Origin: Rhizobium sp. Pop5
Lineage (GTDB): Bacteria; Pseudomonadota; Alphaproteobacteria; Rhizobiales; Rhizobiaceae
Direction: 5' to 3'
Assembly: GCF_024721175.1 (NCBI RefSeq)
Contig: NZ_CP099402.1
Location: 434,001 to 498,000, forward strand
Length of the DNA stretch: 64,000 nucleotides
Below are positions 9,359-18,141 of this stretch, one piece after another. The position numbers were made by a program, and so were the translations under genes. Position 1 is the stretch's first letter; each line of letters begins with the position of its first letter. The notes beneath the pieces were generated by a model. The model saw only the letters and a list, made by a program, of their open reading frames with translations, searched no databases and was not told the origin of the DNA.

Positions 9359-12145
9359 TCAGAACTGCTTCAGATAGGAAATCAGCGCATTCTTGTCCGA
9401 TTGCGTGAGATCGGCGCCGAAGGTGTGCCCACCATTGACGACGTAGTCAGGGCACTTGCTCAAGCCCACCAGGCGGTCGATCAGCTTGGTGTCGCGCACC
9501 ACCTTCTCGGCCTTCGCGAGTACGGCGGGATCGGCAAGCTCCTCCGGCGTGCATTGCCCGCCGAGTTCGGAAAAGGCCCCGATCAGCGCCGGGCCGTTGG
9601 CGATCAGGCGCTTATAATTGGCGAACTTGTCCTCGTCGTCATTGTCGGGAAGCAGCTCGGTATTGGTCAGCGCGTTGACCGGGAAACCGGCCGGGAACGG
9701 GCCGATGGTGATCGAACCGTCCTTCTTGAAGGCCCAGCCGGCGACCTTGTTGAGCACGCCGGTGAAGGGCTTCACCTTGTCGGGCACGAAGCCCGCCGGC
9801 ACGATGAGGCAGGAGGGGGCGCTTGTCCGGTAGATATAGCCGGGCACCGGCGCCTCGGTCACCCTGTCCATGCGGCGCGTCTGCGGCGAGAGCATCTGGC
9901 GGATCGACCGGTCGAAAACCCCAAGCCTGTTTTCGACGCAGGGCAGATAGGGATCGTCGGCGTTCGCCGCCGGGCAGGCCGTGTCGCGCCCGCCGTAGCC
10001 GCCGGCATAGTCCTGATTGTAGTAGTCGGTCCCGTAATAACTGTCCTCGTGGCCGACCGAATTGTTGAGCAGGAAGGGTGCCGTCGACCACAGGCTGACG
10101 AGGGAGGGCGGCCGGAGATAACCGCGGCCGTTGCCTCCCGCCTGCAGTGGGGTTGCCGCCCCCGAAACCGGATGATTGACCGTCACCTCATGCGGCGGAG
10201 GCAGCGATTTGTAGGTAGAGGAGGTGAAATTGTCCCAGATGTCGCCGGAAAGACCGTTGGTGGCGATGGCGCTGCAGGCATTGGTGCGCACGACATCCAT
10301 CGGCACGCGCCGCTCCGTCGAGAGATAATTGCCGTCTAGGAAATCCTTTCCATCGGCATCCTTTTCGGTGACGAGCTTGACCATGCCGGCCTTGAAGGCA
10401 TCCGACTGCGCCCAGGCCCAATAACGGTCCCAGCATTCGCGATAATGCGGGCCGGACCCGCCGCCTTCGCATATGCCTTGATCGACCCCGAGCTCCGGCG
10501 CCGGCACCGGCTGTTTGCTCGAATGGCAGGCCGCGCAGTTTTCGGCAAAGACGATCTTTCCGCGCTCGACCTCGGCCGGATCGCGCTCCGCAAGTACCTT
10601 TTCTCCGATCTCCGTGTCCTTGAGGTGATCGGCGCGGGCGGCGACCAGGAAGAAGATCGCCATGTCGGGCGTCATCGCTTCGGTCGCCTGCCAGTAGACC
10701 GAGTTCTTCTGGGCGTCGGCGATGCGGATCGGCGAGATCTTCTGCCCGCCGAGGAAGGGGCGGAAATGCAGCAGCCATTCCTCGCTGAACAGGCCGATAT
10801 TGAGATAGACGCGATTGAGCGCGCCGAGCGTGCCGACGGAATCGGCGCCGTCCTTCAGCACGCGCATGGAGGCAACCGTGCCCGTCGTCTTGTCATAGAG
10901 CGAACCAAAGGCCGCCGTCTGCGGATAGTCCTGCGCCTGCTTGTTGTCCTTCTCGTCTCCCTTGATGATTTCCTTGCCGGTCTTCGCTCCGATGCGCAGC
11001 CGCTCCAGCACGTCGTAGACGGCATTCATCGTGCGGGGATTGTTCATGTAGTCGCTCGAAACCAGCGAGGTATCAAGCGAACCCGGCGGGTTCGTATGGA
11101 AGAGCTGGAAGAGGAAATTCCCCTCGTTCTCGGCTGGCTGCCCGGCCGCCGCGCGCGGCCTGGTGTTCCAGAAGAAGATGCGATCGACCCAGAAATACTG
11201 GGCGCCAGGATTGGAGGAGATTTCGGAAAATTCCGGGCTTTCGACATTCTTCGGCGGGTTAATCGGATTGGGGCCGACATGGCAGAAGGCGCAGGACATG
11301 CCGACGCGATAAGGACGCACGAGATCCTTGTCGTTGTAGTAGGACGGATCGGTATAATAGCGCAGCGCATCCCAATGTTCGGCGGCCTTGCTGTCGAAGT
11401 CGGGATTGGGGAAGAGACGCAGGCCCACCACGCCCGTCGGCTCGCCGTAATAAGAACCGACCGGGATTTTCTTGTCTTCGCCCTTCACCTTGACCGTGGT
11501 GCCGCGCGAGCCGATCTGCACGCCGGGATAACGGGCATCGGCCTCGGCGTTGCCGCCGAAACTGTCGGCGGCGCAGTCCGTTTTGCGCTGATCGAGCCAC
11601 AGCCCCCAATGATTGGGATCGGCGCTCTTCGGGGCGTCGAAGCAAGGCTCGTTGACGAGCCCCAGATAGCGGAAGCGATTGTCGCGGCCATAGGCCATCG
11701 TCGGATAGGATGAAACGGTCTTCAGGAGGTCGAAGGAGCCGATCGTTGCCTTAGCAGCGAAATCCCAGAACTTGTCGTTGCCCCCGGTCCAGACGATCCA
11801 GGCATTCTGCCCGCGGATCGCCGCCTTGCGCACGGCCTCCGGATCGAGCCCGGTGGCGGTTGCGACTTCCTTGATCTCGGCGGGATAATCGGCGCCGGTG
11901 GCCGGCGGCAAGAGCAGACCCTTGTCCATCGCCGCGAAGTAAGGCTCGCCCGCCCCGGGAAATTCCTCGACCTTGCGATGGACTTTCTTTGCCTCATCCT
12001 CGACACGGCCGAACCGACTGGAATCCGGCTCGATCAGCCACCAGACGATGAGCGCAACCGCAGCAACGGCGACGACGGCGAGGGCGACGACGACCGCCAC
12101 GATCCAGGCGAGAAACCGCACGATGCGCTGTCTGACGTTTGCCAT
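9359..12145 (-). CDS. Large di-haem cytochrome c, RoxA-like (928 aa)
   Basis: One N-terminal hydrophobic anchor (about residues 8-32) puts a large domain in the periplasm. Two haem-c sites are seen: CAFCH at residues 285-289 and CAACH at 537-541. Towards the C-terminus, PPSLVSLWSTAPFLLNNSV matches the conserved tail region of RoxA-like and MauG/cytochrome c peroxidase-related di-haem proteins. The spacing of 252 residues between haem sites is longer than in the two smaller paralogues of this operon (223 and 218), and the protein is nearly twice their length. RoxA cleaves polyisoprene oxidatively; other relatives are peroxidases, so the reaction here is open. A GGAGGGG ribosome site precedes the ATG. 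Confidence 0.85.
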   Translation of the reverse strand: MANVRQRIVRFLAWIVAVVVALAVVAVAAVALIVWWLIEPDSSRFGRVEDEAKKVHRKVEEFPGAGEPYFAAMDKGLLLPPATGADYPAEIKEVATATGLDPEAVRKAAIRGQNAWIVWTGGNDKFWDFAAKATIGSFDLLKTVSSYPTMAYGRDNRFRYLGLVNEPCFDAPKSADPNHWGLWLDQRKTDCAADSFGGNAEADARYPGVQIGSRGTTVKVKGEDKKIPVGSYYGEPTGVVGLRLFPNPDFDSKAAEHWDALRYYTDPSYYNDKDLVRPYRVGMSCAFCHVGPNPINPPKNVESPEFSEISSNPGAQYFWVDRIFFWNTRPRAAAGQPAENEGNFLFQLFHTNPPGSLDTSLVSSDYMNNPRTMNAVYDVLERLRIGAKTGKEIIKGDEKDNKQAQDYPQTAAFGSLYDKTTGTVASMRVLKDGADSVGTLGALNRVYLNIGLFSEEWLLHFRPFLGGQKISPIRIADAQKNSVYWQATEAMTPDMAIFFLVAARADHLKDTEIGEKVLAERDPAEVERGKIVFAENCAACHSSKQPVPAPELGVDQGICEGGGSGPHYRECWDRYWAWAQSDAFKAGMVKLVTEKDADGKDFLDGNYLSTERRVPMDVVRTNACSAIATNGLSGDIWDNFTSSTYKSLPPPHEVTVNHPVSGAATPLQAGGNGRGYLRPPSLVSLWSTAPFLLNNSVGHEDSYYGTDYYNQDYAGGYGGRDTACPAANADDPYLPCVENRLGVFDRSIRQMLSPQTRRMDRVTEAPVPGYIYRTSAPSCLIVPAGFVPDKVKPFTGVLNKVAGWAFKKDGSITIGPFPAGFPVNALTNTELLPDNDDEDKFANYKRLIANGPALIGAFSELGGQCTPEELADPAVLAKAEKVVRDTKLIDRLVGLSKCPDYVVNGGHTFGADLTQSDKNALISYLKQF

Positions 12146-12157
12146 CGACCCCTCCAG

Positions 12158-13633
12158 TCAAAGTGTCTTGAGATAGGAAAGCAGCTGCTCCTTCGCCTCG
12201 GCAGGCAGATCCGTGCCCCAGACGTGGCCGCCATTGCCGTTGCCCGGAAGGCTCGTATCGTAGAGCGCGCCGTAGCGTTGCCCCGGCGTATCGGGGGCGC
12301 TCACGAAGCCGCCATTCTCGGCATCCACCAGATCGTAGCCACGGTAGAACTGTGTCGGCCGCTCGGCCGCCGGAAGCAGCAGCGCCCGCAATGTCGGGAC
12401 GCTGCCATTATGCAGGTAGGGACCGCGCAGCCACAGCCCCTTGAGACCCGTCGCGACATAACCGTCGGTCTTCTGGAAATTGGCAAAACCCCAGGCATAT
12501 CCAGGCTCGTAAACCGCGTAGCGGTCGCGGGCCGCGGGGCTCCACATGTCAAGGCGATGGCGGTCCGTGCCCACTTCGACGATCGAGATCGGCGTCCGGT
12601 AGCGCGCACCCTTGGCATCGTGGCAGACGGCGCACTGCGCGGCATAGATCGTCCGGCCGGCATCGACCGCTGCCGCATCGACATGATAGGGATCGCCTTC
12701 CGGCCTGAGCGGAGAAAAGGGCGACGGCGGCGGCCCCTGCAGGCGGACGAAATCCGTGATGCGGCGAAGGCCCTCTTCAGTGCCCGCGTAGGATTTATAG
12801 GTCATGCCATCGCCGATCGCGCCCGAGACCACCGTCTCGTAGAGATCGGTCTGCAAGCCGTCCCAATGCAGCGAGAAGCGGCGCGTATTGGTGGCCGTGA
12901 CATCGGCAAGAGACCAGAGCGGCATCATGTCGGAATTGCCGATCGTGTGGTCGTCGGCGAGATGCAGGTTCTGGAACTTGACCGGGTTGAAGGGATCGAT
13001 CCGGCCCGGACCCCAGTCCGGCCTGTCCTTCATCCAGGCGAAGCGCCGTCCCTGGTCCTGGAGAGCCGCCCGGGTCGCCGGGATCAACACGAAGCGATAG
13101 AGCGCCCGCTCCCAGAGCGGCATGTCGTAGATTCGGCCGATCTCCGTCAACACCCGGTCGGCGGTGAAGCGCGGATCGGCGCCGACATCGATCAGGAAGC
13201 GGATATAGGCCTGCGGATTGACCCGCGTTCCCGGCCCCGCATCGACCAGCCGCGCCGGTTCGTCGGCGCGCAGCCGGTAGCTGCCCTGATGGCAGAAGGC
13301 GCAGTTCGGCGCGACGCGCTCGATGACGCCGAGCGTCTTGACCGACAAGCCCACAGGAACCTCGTCGCCGGCGCGCCAGTAAAGCCCGAAGGCGCGGTAG
13401 CCATCCGCATTGGCCGGCAGATGGTCGGGAAAGAGCTGCGGCAGGACACGCCAGATCCAGTAGGGAATGCCCTGCGCTTCCTCATTGCCGATCGAACCGT
13501 GGTTGAAAACATCAGCGAGATCGTTCGTCTTCGGCTGGGCGACCGGCCGGAAAAGCAGGAAGAACAGCGCGAAGGCGCCGACGACGAGCAGGATCAGAAG
13601 TGCGAAAAGCCATTTCCAGAAGACGCGCCTCAT
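12158..13633 (-). CDS. Di-haem cytochrome c, RoxA-like (491 aa)
   Basis: The first 30 residues form a membrane anchor, followed by a periplasmic di-haem domain with CAFCH at residues 111-115 and CAVCH at 334-338. The tail PYLHNGSVPTLRALLLP is the conserved RoxA-like cytochrome motif and is nearly the same in the neighbouring 508-residue paralogue. The start MRRVFWKW overlaps the stop of the membrane-protein gene by ATGA; an open frame that continues upstream in the same frame is only a shadow of that gene. The role is inferred as peroxide- or oxygen-dependent oxidation of a hydrophobic substrate, or electron transfer between operon partners. Confidence 0.86.
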   Translation of the reverse strand: MRRVFWKWLFALLILLVVGAFALFFLLFRPVAQPKTNDLADVFNHGSIGNEEAQGIPYWIWRVLPQLFPDHLPANADGYRAFGLYWRAGDEVPVGLSVKTLGVIERVAPNCAFCHQGSYRLRADEPARLVDAGPGTRVNPQAYIRFLIDVGADPRFTADRVLTEIGRIYDMPLWERALYRFVLIPATRAALQDQGRRFAWMKDRPDWGPGRIDPFNPVKFQNLHLADDHTIGNSDMMPLWSLADVTATNTRRFSLHWDGLQTDLYETVVSGAIGDGMTYKSYAGTEEGLRRITDFVRLQGPPPSPFSPLRPEGDPYHVDAAAVDAGRTIYAAQCAVCHDAKGARYRTPISIVEVGTDRHRLDMWSPAARDRYAVYEPGYAWGFANFQKTDGYVATGLKGLWLRGPYLHNGSVPTLRALLLPAAERPTQFYRGYDLVDAENGGFVSAPDTPGQRYGALYDTSLPGNGNGGHVWGTDLPAEAKEQLLSYLKTL

Positions 13634-14061
13634 GCCTGCCTCCCTTCGGAGATGTTCTGTTCGAGCTTCAGGATGCGCAGGAGACAGAAGAGCGTCGCAA
13701 TGCCGATCGACCCGTCGAGGAAGACGCCGGCGAGATAGCCGATCGGCTGGCCGAAGACGAAGACGGCGAGAAAGAAGAAGACCGAACCGAGCGTGCGAGA
13801 GGGGAAGACCGCGAGCCAGGCGAACACGCGGTAGCGGTCGATATCGAGCGTCGCCGGGATGTAGAAGATCGACAGGATGCCGAGCAGCAGGCCGGCAAAT
13901 CGCGGCCAGATCAGTTGATTGACGGTGATGCCGAAGAGACCGAGGATCCATTCCGGGCAGAAGATGAGCGGCAGGACGAAGGCGAAGTTCAGAAGGATGC
14001 CGATCCAGACGAGGACCGCATGCCGTGCCTTCCATTTGCTGAGCGATCGCGACTGGGTCAT
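13630..14061 (-). CDS. Four-helix integral membrane protein of unknown function
   Basis: A 143-residue, very hydrophobic protein with about four membrane segments (for example FAFVLPLIFCPEWILGLFG and IGYLAGVFLDGSIGIATLF). I do not recognise a family. It overlaps the cytochrome genes on both sides by ATGA (4 bases each), so it is translated together with them, and it may be a membrane partner or quinone-side anchor of the cytochromes. That role is inference from position only. Confidence 0.8.
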   Translation of the reverse strand: MTQSRSLSKWKARHAVLVWIGILLNFAFVLPLIFCPEWILGLFGITVNQLIWPRFAGLLLGILSIFYIPATLDIDRYRVFAWLAVFPSRTLGSVFFFLAVFVFGQPIGYLAGVFLDGSIGIATLFCLLRILKLEQNISEGRQA

Positions 14062-15584
14062 AGGGTTTTCATATATTCGACGAGGGCGTCTTTTGCGGCA
14101 TCCGGCAGCTCGGTGCCGTAGCGATATCCTTCATGGCCGGCATTGCCGTTGCCGGGCCGGCTCGTGTCGTAGCGGAAGAGATCGCCGCCGGCCGACTGAT
14201 CCGAGCGATAGCCGACCTTGGCGAGATCGAACTCGTCGCTGCCGCGGAACCAGACGGAGGGCCGCTTCGCGCTCGGCTCGAGCAGATCGCGCAGGGTCGG
14301 CACCGAGCCGTTGTGCAGGTAGGGCGAGCGCGCCCAGATGCCGTCGAGCGGGTGATTGGCATAACCGTCGGTTTTGTGGAAGCGGTTGAAGCGCCAGGGA
14401 TAGCCGGCATAGAGCAGGTTCTGCTCGGCGGCGAAATTTTCCGTATAGGAGGTCCAGCGTCCGACATCGGTGCCGATCTCGGCGAGCGGCACGGTTTTGC
14501 CGAGCTGCGTGAAACGCTGCCTGTCATAGCTGTAGCCGTTCGCGTCCTTGAAGCCGTGGCAATCGGCGCAATAATGGAGGAACAGCATCTTACCCTGCGC
14601 CGCCTTCGCCTGATCGATCTTGGCTGCGGCCGGGAATTGCGGCGGCGGCAGATCCCACATCCAGTCCTCGATGCGGGCGATCGATGCCCGGTCGACCGTC
14701 ACGGGCGTCACCCCGGCGCCGAGTGCTGCGCTCAGGTTTCGTTCGGCGACGGAATCATTGTTGCCGTCCCAATGGAGGTTCATGCCCTCGCGCGGGCGCT
14801 GGCGCCAGATGGCGGGATAGTCGGAAGAACCGTTCAGCGCAGCACCCGATATATGGGCCTCGTCCATCGGAAAATTGAACTGCAACGCCTTGTAGGGATT
14901 GAACGTGTCGACGCGGCCCGGACCCCAATCCTCCTGGCGCTTGACGAAATCGAGCTGGGTGCCGAGGTCGAGGAAGGCACTCTTGACCCTCGGGAAAACC
15001 ACGTAACGATAAATCAGCCGCTCGAAAATATTGAGATCGCCGCCGACCTTGGGACTATCGATCGTCGCAACCAGCGCGTCCGCGGTAAAGCCCGGATCGC
15101 GGCCGACATCGATGAAGAAGCGGATGAATTCCTGCAGGCGCAGATTATTGGATGGCGCGCCGGGAATGAGATGGCGAACCGGATCGCCGGGCAGATGATA
15201 AGTGCCGACATGGCAGACGGAACAGTTGAGCCAGACCCGCTCGACGCCTGAGACCACGCGGCGCGACACCCCGATCGGAAGATCGTCATCCGGCTTTTCG
15301 TAGAGGAAACCGAAACGGCTCCAGCCTTCCGGCCCGAGCTTGTCGGCATACATGACCGGCAAGGCCTTGAAGACCCAATAGGGCGGTCCCGTCGCCGTCT
15401 CGCTGCCGATCGAGCCATGCATGAAATGATCGCTCTGGCTTTTGAAGGCGACGACATACTGGTTGACGAAAACCAGGTAGTAGACGACCGCCAGCAACAG
15501 CAGCACGACGATGGCCAGCCACCAGCGGCGGTGACGGGCGACGGCGATCTCGACGGGCGTCTTGCGGTCGTTGTCGCTGCTCAT
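14058..15584 (-). CDS. Di-haem cytochrome c, RoxA-like (508 aa)
   Basis: A signal anchor at about residues 19-42 (WLAIVVLLLLAVVYYLVFV) is followed by a periplasmic domain with CSVCH at residues 121-125 and CADCH at 339-343. The beginning (GSIGSETATGPPYWVFKALP) and the tail (SPYLHNGSVPTLRDLLEP) align by eye with the 491-residue protein two genes downstream, so the two are paralogues from a duplication. A strong GGAGGGG ribosome site precedes the ATG, and the gene starts 33 bases after the flavoprotein stop. The catalytic type (dioxygenase, peroxidase or electron carrier) cannot be settled from sequence. Confidence 0.86.
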   Translation of the reverse strand: MSSDNDRKTPVEIAVARHRRWWLAIVVLLLLAVVYYLVFVNQYVVAFKSQSDHFMHGSIGSETATGPPYWVFKALPVMYADKLGPEGWSRFGFLYEKPDDDLPIGVSRRVVSGVERVWLNCSVCHVGTYHLPGDPVRHLIPGAPSNNLRLQEFIRFFIDVGRDPGFTADALVATIDSPKVGGDLNIFERLIYRYVVFPRVKSAFLDLGTQLDFVKRQEDWGPGRVDTFNPYKALQFNFPMDEAHISGAALNGSSDYPAIWRQRPREGMNLHWDGNNDSVAERNLSAALGAGVTPVTVDRASIARIEDWMWDLPPPQFPAAAKIDQAKAAQGKMLFLHYCADCHGFKDANGYSYDRQRFTQLGKTVPLAEIGTDVGRWTSYTENFAAEQNLLYAGYPWRFNRFHKTDGYANHPLDGIWARSPYLHNGSVPTLRDLLEPSAKRPSVWFRGSDEFDLAKVGYRSDQSAGGDLFRYDTSRPGNGNAGHEGYRYGTELPDAAKDALVEYMKTL

Positions 15585-15617
15585 GGATCCCCTCCGGATG
15601 CGCGTGCGATGCGGGCC

Positions 15618-17003
15618 TCAATGGAAGGTCGGCGGTTCGAAAACCGACATGACCTGCTTGATCATCTCTCTGTAGCGATCCTCGAAGGTCGCCCCGTCGA
15701 ACCGGCTGAGGTCGTAACAGCCGAGCGGGTTTTCGAGATCGTTGAGCAGACACTTGTTGCAATAGGTACATTCCTTCTCCGGGCCGTTGGCCTGGGCGAG
15801 AATCTGCGGCAGATTATTGTTGGCGATCAGCGGGCGGGCCATGGTGACGCCGTCGCAGGCTCTCGAACGGATCGCCTCGGCGATCCTGTCGGCATGCTGG
15901 AAGCCGCCGGTACAGAGCACCTTGATATCGGAATCGATCTTGCCGATCGCTTCGGAGACGGCGCGGGCATAATCGAGATTGATGCCCTCGATGACCTTGC
16001 CCCGGCGCCAGCGCCAGAGCGCCTGGAAGGCGCGCCCGAGCACCGGATTGGAGAAGATCGCATAGTTCATCGGCGCCCGCGTGCCCTGCGAGAGCATGCC
16101 GTCATACCAGCGGTGGAGGTCTTCCAGCGGCAGGTCGCCGGCGGGATTGCGCGGATGCGGGAAGGTCGAGCCGCTCGAAACGTGGAAGGAGTCGACGCCC
16201 TTGCCGCCGTCGAGCAGCATCGTGCAGATCTTGACGGTTTCGTCGAGCGTGTTGCCCTTCTTGATCCACGGGTAGAGCCAGTCATTGTGGTCGACGCCGT
16301 TGATCTTCATCTGCAGGTGAAAATCCTGGCCGACCTCGCGGCGGATCGCCCTGACGATCTCGAGCACGAACCGCGCCCTGCCCTCCCAGCCGCCGCCATA
16401 TTCGTCCGTCCGGTCGTTGATGCCGGAGCTCAGGAACTGCGTCAGCAGATAGCCGTTGGCGCCGTGCAGCTCGACACCGTCGAGTCCCGCCTCCCGGGCG
16501 CGCCGCGCCCCCTGGGCAAACTGCTCCACCACCTCGGCGATCTCGGGCTTCGTCATCGCCTGGGCGAGCAGGCCATGGAAATAGTCGCTCTTGTCGGTCG
16601 AGCTCAGGCCCTTGTTGAACAGGTTCTCGACCCCGCCCATGTCCTGCTGGCGGCCGGAATGGCTGAGCTGCATGATGAACCGACAGTCATGGCTGTGAAC
16701 CCGGCGCCCGACCTCGCGCCAGAAGGGGATCTTGTCGTCGTTGTCGATCATAGCGTAACGCACGAGGATGCGGCCACGCACCGAGACCGGCGTGAAGGAG
16801 GAGATGATGCAGCCGATACCACCACGCGCGAACTTCTCCTCCCAGTTCAGCCGGGCATTCCCGCCATGACCGTTATAGTCGTCGAACTGGCCTGATATGT
16901 TCGATCGAAAGAGCCGGTTCTTGACCGTCAGCGAGCGAAATTTCAGCTCGTTAAAGATAAGCGCCGCGTTATCGGCATGGGTGAACTGGCTATCTGGATG
17001 CAT
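15618..17003 (-). CDS. NADH:flavin oxidoreductase, old yellow enzyme family with Fe-S-type cysteines
   Basis: A 461-residue FMN-binding TIM barrel related to 2,4-dienoyl-CoA reductase and old yellow enzyme. The stretch GLDGVELHGANGYLLTQFLS is the family hallmark. Near the C-terminus Cys412, Cys415, Cys418 and Cys429 form a C-x2-C-x2-C-x10-C cluster like the 4Fe-4S site of dienoyl-CoA reductases, but the protein ends soon after and lacks their C-terminal FAD/NAD domains. It would reduce an activated C=C bond. The start MHPDSQF is preferred, with GGAT-AGG upstream; a longer frame to 17180 has no supporting features. It is the first gene of the operon, so the promoter should lie just right of 17003. 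Confidence 0.85.
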   Translation of the reverse strand: MHPDSQFTHADNAALIFNELKFRSLTVKNRLFRSNISGQFDDYNGHGGNARLNWEEKFARGGIGCIISSFTPVSVRGRILVRYAMIDNDDKIPFWREVGRRVHSHDCRFIMQLSHSGRQQDMGGVENLFNKGLSSTDKSDYFHGLLAQAMTKPEIAEVVEQFAQGARRAREAGLDGVELHGANGYLLTQFLSSGINDRTDEYGGGWEGRARFVLEIVRAIRREVGQDFHLQMKINGVDHNDWLYPWIKKGNTLDETVKICTMLLDGGKGVDSFHVSSGSTFPHPRNPAGDLPLEDLHRWYDGMLSQGTRAPMNYAIFSNPVLGRAFQALWRWRRGKVIEGINLDYARAVSEAIGKIDSDIKVLCTGGFQHADRIAEAIRSRACDGVTMARPLIANNNLPQILAQANGPEKECTYCNKCLLNDLENPLGCYDLSRFDGATFEDRYREMIKQVMSVFEPPTFH

Positions 17004-17514
17004 GCAGGGCCTATCCGAATGTCGTGCCGAAGCAACGGGGAGAATAAAAAGCCGAAATGCAATGCGAGCGTTATAACTTCCAAGTGTGCTTGACGGTAAT
17101 GCAATCCTATGTGGTTTGCAAACGGATTTCAGCGCGCCTCCACAACTAAAAAAGTGTGCAGAAACAGTCATGCCTAACAACCCGTGAAGCGCCCGCGTGC
17201 ATCCCGCCGCTTAACCCAGGACAACCGGCTTTCCCGGTAGTATTTCGAGCCAGCAGGCAAACAACGCCGCCCATTTATCCCGGCACGACGCCCGTTCAGC
17301 GCCTTGAGATCAGTATTTCCGGATGGAACCGGTACCCCTGTCGATCGCCGCCGCCCGCTTGAAATCGGCGGCCTCCGCGGTGCTTGCGGACCAGCGGCGA
17401 CCAGCCTGATGTGATGGTTGCAAATTCTTCATGCGATCACTTTAGGGATGCATACGTCACTCCGTGCGCATGTCCCACGCCACTGGAATGACGAGACGGA
17501 AAGATAGGAAAACG
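17004..17514. other. Divergent intergenic region
   Basis: About 510 bases separate the flavoprotein operon (leftward) from the small secreted protein (rightward). Short open frames in it have no ribosome site or coding character. The leftward operon promoter must be here, and the AT-rich stretch near 17080-17160 is the likeliest place; I could not identify a convincing -35/-10 pair or a regulator box. Confidence 0.5.
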
Positions 17515-18006
17515 ATGACACGTCGATACATTACACATCATATTGGGTCCGCAGCAATTTGCCTCGCCATGATGGCCGGATTGGCGGTTTGCACCGCGTC
17601 GGCAGCCGCCCCGCCGGTGGCGTCAGGCAAGACCGATATCGCCATCAAGGCTTTCAAAGACCTTTGCCTGAAAACCGCTCCGTCCTTCACGGCTGGGATC
17701 AGCGGCGCCAAGCGCTATGGCGTCACGGACTTCTTCGATCTGAACGGCGGCAAGGACGGCAACACGAAGGATAATTCCATGTCCGTGCAGATCAAGCCGG
17801 GCCGCGAATGCGCCATCACCAGCCCCAACCGCAGCGACCCGACCCTGCACGACCAGTTCCTGCGCACCGTCGCCGAATTCGCCGACCACGTCCCGATGAA
17901 CGACAAGCCCAACCAGCCCTTCGTCGCGATCATCAAGGGCAAGCGCTTCATCTTCCAGCATGACCGCAACGGCGGCGAAGCCTATGTCATGATCCCGCAG
18001 AAGTAA
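17515..18006 (+). CDS. Small secreted protein of unknown function
   Basis: A 163-residue protein with an N-terminal Sec signal peptide (hydrophobic stretch AAICLAMMAGLAVCTASA, cleavage expected near AAAPP). The mature part has FKDLCLKTAPSFTAG near its start and a second Cys in GRECAIT. I do not recognise a family. The start at 17515 is chosen because AGATAGGAA precedes it; a longer frame from 17464 would put 17 charged residues before the signal peptide. It stands alone between the lipid operon and the convergent beta-glucosidase. Confidence 0.7.
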   Translation: MTRRYITHHIGSAAICLAMMAGLAVCTASAAAPPVASGKTDIAIKAFKDLCLKTAPSFTAGISGAKRYGVTDFFDLNGGKDGNTKDNSMSVQIKPGRECAITSPNRSDPTLHDQFLRTVAEFADHVPMNDKPNQPFVAIIKGKRFIFQHDRNGGEAYVMIPQK

Positions 18007-18066
18007 CGTTCGACCGGCGCGAGTAGCATCAGCCCCCCGCGAGATCGACCAAGCGAGGCAGCACCG

Positions 18067-18093
18067 GGCGCGTCCATGTTTAATGGGCGCGCC
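18067..18093. terminator. Hairpin between convergent genes
   Basis: GGCGCGTCCAT and ATGGGCGCGCC form an 11-bp stem with one G-T pair and a GTTTA loop. It lies between the secreted-protein stop (18006) and the beta-glucosidase stop (18142) and could serve both directions. There is no T-tract. Confidence 0.42.
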
Positions 18094-18141
18094 GACCAGC
18101 AGCAGGCTTGCCGGTGGGTATGCATCGGGCCTTTCTGCCGC

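Noticed and set aside
13634..14035. N-terminal extension of the 491-aa cytochrome
   Set aside because: It lies in the shadow of the 4-helix membrane protein gene; the ATGA overlap at 13630-13633 gives the better start.
17004..17180. Longer N-terminus for the old yellow enzyme
   Set aside because: The added 59 residues have no family character and the AT-rich sequence looks like promoter DNA.
17156..17362. 68-codon frame in the intergenic region
   Set aside because: Proline/Arg-rich, no ribosome site, no hydrophobic pattern and no sign of conservation.
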